Part shown: positions 17,858-26,027 of the stretch, in pieces
How the letters are laid out: every line of letters begins with the position of its first letter
Position numbering within the stretch: position 1 is the stretch's first letter
Assembly: GCA_004028775.1 (NCBI GenBank)
Contig: RXGA01000002.1
Span: 248,001 to 312,000 of the forward strand
From: Candidatus Methanosuratincola subterraneus
Lineage (GTDB): Archaea; Thermoproteota; Methanomethylicia; Methanomethylicales; Methanomethylicaceae
Direction of reading: 5' to 3'
Length of the DNA stretch: 64,000 bases
Notes under the pieces: generated by a model
Databases searched by the model: none
The model's input: only the letters and a program-made list of their open reading frames with translations
What the model was told of the DNA's origin: nothing
Made by a program: the position numbers and the translations under genes

Positions 17858-20800
17858 TCATTGCTGGAAAAGGACTTTTGGCGCGCGGGAACCGGTCCTC
17901 TTGAAGAAGAACGTAAGGAGAGCCGCAGCTGCAGATGCAGCCACGATGAAGACCGCCGTGTTGCCTGCCAGGAGGACGTTCTCCTCGTGGACAATCGGGT
18001 CGAAATTGTCCACAGAGACCTCTGACCTTACGGTCGCACGGGGCAGGTACGTCTTTACGGCAAGGGCGTAATCTCCGCCGCCAAGTTCCTCTGCAGGCTT
18101 GCCATCTATCCTGACCGAGGAGGACATGCCGGTGACCGGAGAGCCGTCATAGCTGTAAGTGAGGTGGACGCGCACCAGGCACTCGCCGGGTATTGCGGTG
18201 TCGTAATCCACACTGAAGAGGATCTCGTCGAATACAATGGAGGCGGGGGGAGCCTCCTGGACAAATCCCGTCAGATTATGCAGAGCGTCAGTGATCCGTT
18301 CCACCGAGTAGTAGTACCTCCCCGGAGAGTCCTTGATGGACGTGTCATTCAACACAAACCCCCCGACCCACTCCTCTGAATCGTATTCATAGTGCCCGGA
18401 TACGCTGAAGCTGACCTGCCTACCCGCCTGGATCCTCATCTCCGAGGGATCGATCCTGTCTATGACTACCCTGTCGAATATCACGGAGGCCGGGGGAGCC
18501 GTGTGGGTGACCTCAGTCACGGGATTGTAGATGTCATGAACCGCAGATACATGCAACTTTGCCACATAAGAGATAGAACTTGAAACAGGAAGCTCCCAGC
18601 GGTTGAGTTCGTGGTTCCATGACGCTGGCGAGCCGTTTACGAACACGGTGCCGTTTCCTGGCGTGAATGGACTCCGGTCGTACTCGTAAAAGACCCTGAA
18701 CCATACGGACTGGTTGGAGCCCACGTCCGCCCTCGGGGAGCTGCTCCCGCTCTCGTTGACCAGGAAGGAGTCTGCGATGAAACTGCTCGGGGACGACCAA
18801 TCACCCATATTCCCGGCAAGGTCGGTTGCCCTTACCCTCCAGACCCACATGCCGGAGGTGACCTCCACACTGCAGTAGGTGCGGTCTGTCTCGATAAGAA
18901 TTTGACCTGATGATCCCGGAGCGTTTGCATGGTCACTTATCTCCACAGTGTAAAGCGAAACGCCGCTCTCCTGGTCGGTCGACTCCCCCCAGGAGAGTGT
19001 GAGGTGCGAGTCAGTGCGCGATTCCGGTCTCGGCAGCAGGGGGACTGGTCTTGAAGGCGGCGAGTTGTCAAGGCTCACCGGCTGATCGATGTAGCCCCGG
19101 CTGCTGTAGTCAGATCCGTCGTATGCAACGGCGTAAACCTGGACGCCAGAGATCGTGAGCGGGGAGGTGTTCCACTGGAAGGTCCACGTACCTTCCCGCA
19201 TCGCCGTCCTGTTGGTCCCTATAAAGCTGACCTTGTCGCCGACCGTATAGAAGAAGCTGACCTCCACAACGGTGCCGTCCAGGTCATAGGCGTTGGCGGC
19301 AAGCTCAACCGTCCCTCTTAAGAACCCCCCGCCGGCAGGGGCTATCATGTAGACCTCCGGAGGCCTGTTCTTCACATTTATTGTATTGGACCTCGTCGAG
19401 GAGAGGCCGTTGCTGTCAGTCACAGTAAGGGAGACGGAATATGAACCTGGAGATGAGAAGGTGTGGACAGGGTTCTTTGACGCGGAGTATGAGCCGTCGC
19501 CGAAAGACCAGTTCCAGCTGAGGATCGTCCCGTTGTATGAAGAAGAGCTGTCTGTGAACTGCACCGGCTCAAGGGTAAGCGGGGAGAAAGGAGACCAGCT
19601 GAAGATCACAGAGGGCCTCTGGGTTATCGCAACTGTGACTGGAGCCCAGGCCGGGACCTCCCTCGAGGAGTAGACCTGAGGAGGCGAAGGGTAGTCGGAG
19701 TATACCTCCACGTTGAATGAGGTGATCCTAGAGGGCGAGGAGCCGCTGCCCACTGATAGGAAGAACTCGCCGTTGCCGGAGTCGATGTAGGGCTTGAGCT
19801 CAGTTATGTCTATGCACATGAAGCCGGGGATCCGGGAGTTCTTTCCAGCGTTCCAGTAGTCAGAGGGGGTCTTTGAGGCGAGCGGAGACTCCGGTGCCCC
19901 TACCCCAACTCTGACAGTGGCTCTGTCCAACGACCCGGTAGGGTCTAGGGTCCAGGTCGCGAGGACCAGTGGCTTGTAAGGTGTCCCGCCCCCCTTCGGG
20001 AGGTATGAGTTTGCGATGGGGGAATTGCTGCTGATCTTGCTCATCGTGCGGTAGGTGATCCAGTAGAACCCGCCGTCTTTGAACCCTTCACCCCACGAGT
20101 TTGCAACCCTGAAGGCACCTGTATCTCCCCCGTCCATGACGGAATCGTCGTATCCCACGATCACGTTCGCGTGGTTCGGGGACCCTCCCGTGTACTCGCT
20201 GTAGGAAAGGACGGGGTCTGGGTTGGAGGAGGAGTACCAAGGGATCGAGGCATCGATGTAGAAGGTCACCAGGTAACCGTCGTTTATCAATGCCTTTATT
20301 GAGTCTATGTTGTCCGGACGTAATGTCGCATAACCGCCGGCCCTGTAGAGCGGGGCTTCCCTCCAGGCGGGCTCGTTCCCCCAGGAGAGAAAGTCATACT
20401 GGTTGTATGGCATCGTGGCCATGCTGGCTGACCCTATCTCAGTCACTAGCCGCATGTTACGGTCACAAAACGAGCCGGAGTCCGACCCGCCGTTGATTTT
20501 GTTGTAAGTCCACGCAGGGCTCATGACGTGGTAAGGGTTAGTCTTCACATCGGTCCAGCCGTGGATTCTGGCCTGCAGGTATGTTCCTGCGTAGTAGACG
20601 CTTGCCCAGGCGGCGCATGACCCCTGGACGCCCTGGTCTCCTATCAGGGGAAAGTAAGGGTCGAGTTCGAGCAGCCTCGAGGATGGCAACGTGGCTCCGG
20701 GAGGGGGGAGGGCATAGTCGATCACCACGCTACCGAGGAGAGCTGCCCACCCCTCTTCGTCAGGAGGCGCCAGACCAGTACCGTGCCCTCCGACAAGGAG

Positions 20801-21034
20801 GTTGTAACCCTTTGCCGGATCAAACGTTCCGAACCGATCCCTGAGGAGTTGTAACTCGCCAAGCGTCATGGCGTGATAGAAGTAGACGGTGCCGCCTTCT
20901 GAAACGATGGTCTGCGGGTCGTCCGAGCCCTGGATCGAAGGGATCGCCGCGACCGATAGTAAGAAGGCCAGCAGGAGAGTCAGGAACCGTGAGGGGGGGA
21001 AGCCGTGGCGCGTATCTATGGGCAACGCGATCAC
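17858..21034 (-). CDS. Secreted, membrane-anchored papain-like (C1A) cysteine protease with PKD domain
   Basis: 1058-residue extracellular protease. Signal peptide at residues about 14-36. The C1A catalytic residues are all present: Cys140 in QGSCAAWAS, His288 in NHANVIVGYDD and Asn312 in NSWGEGF, with Gln in the oxyanion position two residues before GSC. A PKD domain lies at about 490-565 (WNWSFGDGSYSASKNPVHTF), followed by Ig/fibronectin-like beta repeats, including three similar segments (IVFDE, VIFDRV). A C-terminal helix (about 1030-1048) plus KRTGSRAPK anchors it. Its GTG start overlaps the iorB stop (GTGA), so its translation is coupled to arylpyruvate oxidoreductase genes. Confidence 0.88.
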   Translation of the reverse strand: MIALPIDTRHGFPPSRFLTLLLAFLLSVAAIPSIQGSDDPQTIVSEGGTVYFYHAMTLGELQLLRDRFGTFDPAKGYNLLVGGHGTGLAPPDEEGWAALLGSVVIDYALPPPGATLPSSRLLELDPYFPLIGDQGVQGSCAAWASVYYAGTYLQARIHGWTDVKTNPYHVMSPAWTYNKINGGSDSGSFCDRNMRLVTEIGSASMATMPYNQYDFLSWGNEPAWREAPLYRAGGYATLRPDNIDSIKALINDGYLVTFYIDASIPWYSSSNPDPVLSYSEYTGGSPNHANVIVGYDDSVMDGGDTGAFRVANSWGEGFKDGGFYWITYRTMSKISSNSPIANSYLPKGGGTPYKPLVLATWTLDPTGSLDRATVRVGVGAPESPLASKTPSDYWNAGKNSRIPGFMCIDITELKPYIDSGNGEFFLSVGSGSSPSRITSFNVEVYSDYPSPPQVYSSREVPAWAPVTVAITQRPSVIFSWSPFSPLTLEPVQFTDSSSSYNGTILSWNWSFGDGSYSASKNPVHTFSSPGSYSVSLTVTDSNGLSSTRSNTINVKNRPPEVYMIAPAGGGFLRGTVELAANAYDLDGTVVEVSFFYTVGDKVSFIGTNRTAMREGTWTFQWNTSPLTISGVQVYAVAYDGSDYSSRGYIDQPVSLDNSPPSRPVPLLPRPESRTDSHLTLSWGESTDQESGVSLYTVEISDHANAPGSSGQILIETDRTYCSVEVTSGMWVWRVRATDLAGNMGDWSSPSSFIADSFLVNESGSSSPRADVGSNQSVWFRVFYEYDRSPFTPGNGTVFVNGSPASWNHELNRWELPVSSSISYVAKLHVSAVHDIYNPVTEVTHTAPPASVIFDRVVIDRIDPSEMRIQAGRQVSFSVSGHYEYDSEEWVGGFVLNDTSIKDSPGRYYYSVERITDALHNLTGFVQEAPPASIVFDEILFSVDYDTAIPGECLVRVHLTYSYDGSPVTGMSSSVRIDGKPAEELGGGDYALAVKTYLPRATVRSEVSVDNFDPIVHEENVLLAGNTAVFIVAASAAAALLTFFFKRTGSRAPKVLFQQ

Positions 21035-21672
21035 CCAGCCATCTTCTCGGGAGAAGAAAAATCATCCCTTTTGGACGGAGCCCCTATCGCCAAGCCAGCC
21101 CTGAATGCCCGTATGTTCTCCTCGACAGACCGGGGTATCAGCTCCCTTATCGACTGCTCCACGTATTCCGGACCGAGCGGGAGCAACCCGGTCCCTGCGA
21201 GGACCCCGAGCATTACCACATTCGCCGCCATCGGGATCCCCGATGACAAGGCGACCTCGGTCGCGTCCAGCGTGATCACTCTGCCAGCGGCGATCCTCAG
21301 CGCGTCGAGTATGGCGCTTAGGGGAGGGTATTCTGCCTTACCGGTGTTAACCTCGACAGGATAAACCGGCCTCGTGCTCATTATTACGATCCCTCCTGGC
21401 TTCAGGAACTGGGATGCCGCCCTGAGCGCCTCCATCGGCTCGAGTCCGACTACTGCGTCCGCTGAGTGAGCCACTACCATGGACCCGTAGACAGCACCGA
21501 TCCTGACGTGGCTCAGAACAGGCCCTCCCCTCTGGGATATCCCGAAGGTGTCGGAGACCCTTACCCTGAGGCCCGCCCTGACCGCCGCCGTGCCGAGGAT
21601 CTGGGCGGCCTTGACGTTCCCCTGACCGCCGATTCCGGAGATGACAAGCTCGACCGTCTTTCCAGGGACCAT
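21031..21672 (-). CDS. iorB: Indolepyruvate:ferredoxin oxidoreductase beta subunit
   Basis: About 213 residues, homologous to the gamma subunit of Por. It cooperates with IorA to oxidise aryl pyruvates (from Trp, Phe, Tyr transamination) to aryl-acetyl-CoA with ferredoxin. ISGIGGQGNVKAAQILG and FGISQRGGPVLSHVRI are typical signatures. I chose ATG 21672, two bases after the iorA stop, since homology begins at VELVISGIGGQG. The stop overlaps the start of the protease gene. Confidence 0.92.
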   Translation of the reverse strand: MVPGKTVELVISGIGGQGNVKAAQILGTAAVRAGLRVRVSDTFGISQRGGPVLSHVRIGAVYGSMVVAHSADAVVGLEPMEALRAASQFLKPGGIVIMSTRPVYPVEVNTGKAEYPPLSAILDALRIAAGRVITLDATEVALSSGIPMAANVVMLGVLAGTGLLPLGPEYVEQSIRELIPRSVEENIRAFRAGLAIGAPSKRDDFSSPEKMAG

Positions 21673-21673
21673 C

Positions 21674-23611
21674 TCAAGAACCCTCCCCAGCGCGTTCGGG
21701 CGAGAAAGCCCCCTGCGGACAGACTGAAGCGCACACACCGCATCCGACGCAGTCCAGGGCTATGACGTATGCCTTCTTCCTCTCACGGTCGAATCCTATC
21801 GCGGGGCAGCCGAAGGCAGCCACGCACGTCCTGCAGCCTACGCACTTCTGCGGATCCACGCGGTACTTCTCGATCCTCAGCCCCTGTCTCCTCGCCCTCC
21901 TCAGGTGCTCCTGCGTGCAGAGCCGCCTGAATATCACCACGGCCGGACCCTCGAACCTTATCGCGTCCTCCATTGCCCTGACGCTCGAACTGAAGTCGTA
22001 CGGGTCGACTATCCTGACGAATTCTATTCCGCAGGCTCTGCAGATCTCCTCTATCACGACCCTCTTTGTTGGCTTACCGGTAGCGGTCTCGCCGCAACCA
22101 GGGTGGGGCTGGTACCCCGTCATCGCAGTGACCTCATTGTCAAGAACCATGACCTTGATGTTCGCCTGGTTGAAGGTAGCGTTGATGAGCGCAGGGATCC
22201 CGGCGTGGTAGAAGGTCGAGTCGCCTATCGTGGCGATCACGGGATCGGTTATCCCTGACTTTGCCACCCCGTTGGCGACGCCTATGCTACCCCCCATGCA
22301 GAAGACGTCCTGCATGAACCGGAGGGGCGGGTACATCCCCAGGGTGTAACAGCCGATGTCCCCTATCGCGACGTACCTCGCGTTTGCGGCCGTGCGGGTT
22401 GCCTTCTTCGCAGCGTAAAATGCAGCTCTGTGAGGGCACCCAGCGCACATCGACATGATACGTGGAGTGACCAGCTTTGACGAGACCTCCATCAGCTTCA
22501 GTTTCTCAGGAGGGACCTCCCTAGCCCCTAGCCCGAGCAGGGACGCCAGCGCACCGTCAACGCTTGAGAAGTTGAGTTCTCCCTCCCTGGGAAGGTGGGA
22601 CGTGAGCTTTCCGAAGATCTTCAGACCAGGGAGGTCACACTTCGCGAGGGCGGCAAGGTTCCTCTCGATGTACGGCTCCCCCTCCTCGACCACCAGCACC
22701 TTCTCGAAGGAAGACGCAAAGGAGGATACCGTCTTCTCCGGGAACGGGACGGAGAGCCCGAGCTTGAGGAGCCCGACCTTCCCCATGAGCCCCCTTGAGT
22801 CGAGCGAGTCCAGGACGTACCCAACGGGCGCGGAAGAGGCGATGATGCCCAGGCCTCCCGACGGGCCGTCTTCCGGTACCTCGGATTGGAATAGCCCCGC
22901 CCTGGCTGCAGCTTCCTCCACCCTCGCGAGCTTCTCATGCTGTATCCTGTGCAACTTCGGTATTGCCTTCGGGCCCACTATGTTTCCACCCAGGACGAAG
23001 TCCCGGTAGTAGTCGTCCGAGAACCTGGGGGGCCTCTTCTCCCTCCTGACCGGGCCGAAGGTGCAGTCTCCACGCGAGTGGCATATCCTCGTTACGAGCC
23101 TGAGCATCACGGGCAGCTTTACCTCCTCGGAGAGGGAGAGGGCGTGCCCGACGTAGTCCTTCGCCTCCTGGAAGTCGGAGGGCTCCAGCGCGGGGATCTC
23201 CGCCAGCTGGGCCATGTACCTGTTGTCCTGCTCGTTGGCGGAGCTGTGCCCCGAAGGGTCGTCAGCAGAGATGATCAGGAGGCCTGCGTCGAAGCCGTGA
23301 TAGACTGCGTGCATGAGCGGGTCCATTATCCAGTTTGCTCCGATGTGCTTCATCGACGCCAGGCTGCGCTTCCCGCAGAGGGCGCCGCCGATCGCGACCT
23401 CGAAGGCCACCATCTCGTTCGTGGACCACTGGACATGCATGCCGACATCGTCCGCCACGAGCGTGAGGGTCTCTATGATCTCCGAGGAGGGCGTGCCCGG
23501 GTACGCGGCGGCCAGCTCAACGTTATATTCAACCGCTCCCCTGGCTACGGCCTCGTTTCCAAGCAACAGATGCCTTCCGCCAGGATCTTCTCTAGCAACA
23601 AGATGCACCAT
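21674..23611 (-). CDS. iorA: Indolepyruvate:ferredoxin oxidoreductase alpha subunit
   Basis: About 645 residues, the fused alpha/beta-type catalytic chain. N-terminal domain: LLLGNEAVARGAVEYNVELAAAYPGTPSSE. ThDP-binding region: GDIGCYTLG then GDSTFYHAGIPAL and DNEVTAMTG. The C-terminus carries two [4Fe-4S] sites, CVGCRTCVAAFGCPA and CVGCGVCASVCPQGA, as in other IorA proteins. I chose ATG 23611; the frame extends to 23668 without family similarity. Forms an operon with iorB and the secreted protease, and diverges from acdB. Confidence 0.94.
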   Translation of the reverse strand: MVHLVAREDPGGRHLLLGNEAVARGAVEYNVELAAAYPGTPSSEIIETLTLVADDVGMHVQWSTNEMVAFEVAIGGALCGKRSLASMKHIGANWIMDPLMHAVYHGFDAGLLIISADDPSGHSSANEQDNRYMAQLAEIPALEPSDFQEAKDYVGHALSLSEEVKLPVMLRLVTRICHSRGDCTFGPVRREKRPPRFSDDYYRDFVLGGNIVGPKAIPKLHRIQHEKLARVEEAAARAGLFQSEVPEDGPSGGLGIIASSAPVGYVLDSLDSRGLMGKVGLLKLGLSVPFPEKTVSSFASSFEKVLVVEEGEPYIERNLAALAKCDLPGLKIFGKLTSHLPREGELNFSSVDGALASLLGLGAREVPPEKLKLMEVSSKLVTPRIMSMCAGCPHRAAFYAAKKATRTAANARYVAIGDIGCYTLGMYPPLRFMQDVFCMGGSIGVANGVAKSGITDPVIATIGDSTFYHAGIPALINATFNQANIKVMVLDNEVTAMTGYQPHPGCGETATGKPTKRVVIEEICRACGIEFVRIVDPYDFSSSVRAMEDAIRFEGPAVVIFRRLCTQEHLRRARRQGLRIEKYRVDPQKCVGCRTCVAAFGCPAIGFDRERKKAYVIALDCVGCGVCASVCPQGAFSPERAGEGS

Positions 23612-23750
23612 ACAACGCACCACTTGACCGATGGCTGAAAAAATGCCCAACCCCATTATAAGCTTCACTCAGCTACCCTGAAAATGTAATGGACGGAGGC
23701 AGAACTGTTTTAAAATCGGCCAGGGCATCTATTTATCTTAGGGGAAAAGG

Positions 23751-24428
23751 TTGCCGAAGATAAAAGATGTGAGCAGAGAGAGGGGATGGCTTCTCGAGCC
23801 GGAGGCGAAGGAGCTCTGCAGGGAATACGGGCTGCCTGTCGGAGAGTGGGCGGTCGTCAGAGGGCCTGAAGAGGCAGAAATCGAGGGCGGGAGGCTGGGG
23901 TATCCTTTGGCGGCAAAGATAGTGTCACCCGATGTGGTCCACAAGTCCGATGTAGGGGGGGTGGCGCTGAACGTCGACGCAGCATCCGTCGGCGACGTCT
24001 TCAGAAGGATGAAGGCGGCGGCGGAGGAAAGTGGATACAGGTTCGAAGGGGTGCTGCTTGAGAGGATGGCCCCGCCCGGTATCGAGACGATCATAGGCGC
24101 AAAGCGGGACCCGCAGTTCGGTCCCGTTCTGATGTTCGGGCTCGGAGGCATATTCGTGGAGGTCTTCAAGGACGTCTCTTTCAGGGTGGCGCCGATAGAC
24201 AGGGGAGATGCGGAGGAGATGATCTCAGAGCTCAAGGCCTACCCGGTGCTGAAGGGGATAAGGGGCAGGAAGCCTTCTGACATCGAAGGTATTATCGACG
24301 CCCTCCTCAAGGTTTCGAGAATGGTCACCGAACTAGAGGAGGTCAAGGAGATAGACCTTAATCCGGTGATCGTCTACGAGAAGGGATCCAGGATAGTAGA
24401 TGCAAGGATGATCCTCCAGACGCGCTGA
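23751..24428 (+). CDS. acdB: ADP-forming acetyl/acyl-CoA synthetase beta subunit
   Basis: 225-residue ATP-grasp subunit of the enzyme that converts acyl-CoA, ADP and phosphate to acid and ATP, the main substrate-level phosphorylation step of peptide-fermenting archaea. Signatures: YGLPVGEW, AAKIVSPDVVHKSDVGGVAL, GAKRDPQFGPVLMFGLGGIFVEV, and EIDLNPVIV. TTG start at 23751 behind AGGGGAAAAGG. Only the beta subunit is here; the alpha (CoA-binding) subunit must be elsewhere, as in other split AcdAB systems. Divergence from iorAB suggests it uses aryl-acetyl-CoA among other substrates. Confidence 0.92.
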   Translation: MPKIKDVSRERGWLLEPEAKELCREYGLPVGEWAVVRGPEEAEIEGGRLGYPLAAKIVSPDVVHKSDVGGVALNVDAASVGDVFRRMKAAAEESGYRFEGVLLERMAPPGIETIIGAKRDPQFGPVLMFGLGGIFVEVFKDVSFRVAPIDRGDAEEMISELKAYPVLKGIRGRKPSDIEGIIDALLKVSRMVTELEEVKEIDLNPVIVYEKGSRIVDARMILQTR

Positions 24429-24560
24429 AGTCTTCGGCCGGCTGTGCTTTTCCATCATAGCGGGTGCGGCTCGACCTGCCTTTTTTACGGTCTTTACGTA
24501 TTTCTTAACCCGGATGAAAAATGACCTGTCTGGATTACATAATTTAAGCATCTTTAACAG

Positions 24561-25478
24561 ATGATCGTGGTGGGGATACGGTTGAGGCCGTCCGTGATCT
24601 CAGTCGGGAACATTAACATTGACATCTCGTTCTACACCCCCAGATTCCCGGAGAAAGACTCCGAGGTCGAGGCTGAAGGCTTTTCTGTCTCCCATGGCGG
24701 AGGGGCCGCTAACTTCGCAACAGGTATTTCCAGGCTCGGCATCGAGTGCGGGATAGTAGGTTGTGTCGGAAGGGACCGTTTCGGGATGGATGCGGTCGCC
24801 AGCCTTAAGGAGGAGGGCGTCTGGACCCAAAACGTGCTCGAGTGTGATACGGAGACGGGCACGGTGGGCACGATAGTGGAGAGGGGTGGCGGGACGAGGA
24901 CGATGATCGCCTGGAGGGGGGCCAACAGGATGCTCCTCGAGGCGGTGCGCCGCGCGGACTTAAGTGGCTCGAGGCACGTGCACATCTCGAACGTGCCGAG
25001 GGAAGTGTTCTTCGAGGTCATGGAGCGAAAGGGGAAGGCACGGGTTTCCTTCGACCCTGGCGGATCAGCAGGACTGTATGACCCAGAAGACCTGGAAGGG
25101 GTCGACTTCATATTGCTGAACGAGTCGGAGCTGAGGAAGATCGTGGGGGACGAAAGGGGCACCGGGAAGCTCCTGGCGGTGGCGGGGACGGTCGTTGAGA
25201 AGCAGGGTGCTAGGGGCGCCACGCTCTACATGGAAGGCTCAGTCATCAGATCTCCTGCGTTCAAGGCAGATGTTGTCGATACCACAGGAGCCGGAGACGC
25301 ATTCGACGCCGGGTTCGTATCGGCACTACTCTACGGGAACAGTCTCGAGGCGGCACTGAGGTGGGGGTGCGCAGCGGCGGCCCTGAAGATCCAGAGAAAG
25401 GGGGCGAGGGAGGGGCTCCCCCGCCTCGAGAGGCTGCTCTCATTTCTTGGCGGTTTGGAGGGCGAAGGGTGCGAGTGA
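24561..25478 (+). CDS. PfkB/ribokinase-family sugar or nucleoside kinase
   Basis: 305-residue kinase. Substrate-binding N-terminus: VGNINIDISFYTPRFP and HGGGAANFATGISRLG; catalytic base motif near the C-terminus: DTTGAGDAFDAGF with the anion hole GAGD. A VEKQGARGATLY strand precedes it. The specificity (ribose, nucleoside, fructose, ADP-dependent or not) cannot be read from these motifs. ATG at 24561 or TTG at 24582; the latter follows GGTGGGG. Standalone gene followed by a long gap. Confidence 0.87.
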   Translation: MIVVGIRLRPSVISVGNINIDISFYTPRFPEKDSEVEAEGFSVSHGGGAANFATGISRLGIECGIVGCVGRDRFGMDAVASLKEEGVWTQNVLECDTETGTVGTIVERGGGTRTMIAWRGANRMLLEAVRRADLSGSRHVHISNVPREVFFEVMERKGKARVSFDPGGSAGLYDPEDLEGVDFILLNESELRKIVGDERGTGKLLAVAGTVVEKQGARGATLYMEGSVIRSPAFKADVVDTTGAGDAFDAGFVSALLYGNSLEAALRWGCAAAALKIQRKGAREGLPRLERLLSFLGGLEGEGCE

Positions 25479-25988
25479 CGGCTCCTTCACCGACTACTCT
25501 ACGGGGTACGGGAAAGGCTCGCGGGCCGGAGAAGAGATTCCCGTTTAGCTGCTCAGATAGGCGTTTTTCCAGAGGACGGCGCCACAAAGTCCCTTCGTTC
25601 GGAAGACCATTCAACCGAAAGCCCATAACTCAGGAAGAAAAGGGGATCCTGTCCCCCTCCGCGAGAGGTCATTTATGAGCGCGGGCGCATACCCCTCTTA
25701 GGACTAGTTTTTTGAGGAAGCTTGATGAGCGCTTTTTGGGGGTTAAATTATAGGTTTATAGTTCTCGAGAAGCCCGTGAAGGCGAGCCTGCCTCGCTTCG
25801 AAGGTCTTTTTATTTTATGCCAGTCGGCACAAAAGTCAAAACTGAAGGGTTCGAGAAGCGTGGTTTTTAGCGGATAATTAATTTATCCAGCATTAACGGA
25901 TAGGGCTCTTCGAAATGAAAACAAATGCAGGGAAACGAATGATGGATTGCTGAATTCTTTTCTCATACGGTTAATCAATCTTTACAAC
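25479..25988. other. Gene-free stretch with one hairpin/T-tract
   Basis: The only gene-free stretch over 300 bases. No frame here has codon use or composition like its neighbours. The second half is AT-rich. A plausible stem lies at 25782-25796 (GCGAG, five-base loop, CTCGC) followed by TCTTTTTATTTT at 25805-25816, terminator-like for a plus-strand transcript ending about 330 bases after the kinase gene; TTAAATTATA at 25743-25752 could be a TATA box for a short RNA. I cannot assign an RNA class. Confidence 0.3.
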
Positions 25989-26027
25989 GAAAAAATAAAA
26001 AATAAAAAATGAGCGGCTTAAGCCGCT
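25989..26027 (-). terminator. Hairpin plus T-tract terminator of the S-layer-like gene
   Basis: On the minus strand AGCGGCTTAAGCCGCT (26012-26027), a perfect 16-base palindrome that includes the stop codon TAA, is followed by T6-A-T6-A-T6. This is an intrinsic-terminator layout, in keeping with a very strongly expressed gene. Confidence 0.7.

Noticed and set aside
22937-23638. A 233-residue open frame on the plus strand
   Set aside because: It lies wholly opposite the iorA coding sequence, and its Arg/Gly/Val/Leu-rich product resembles antisense frames in GC-rich DNA, with no family motif or ribosome site.
25361-25678. A 105-residue open frame at the end of the kinase gene and beyond
   Set aside because: It overlaps the kinase in another frame, has no ribosome site and has Arg/Gly/Pro-rich composition.
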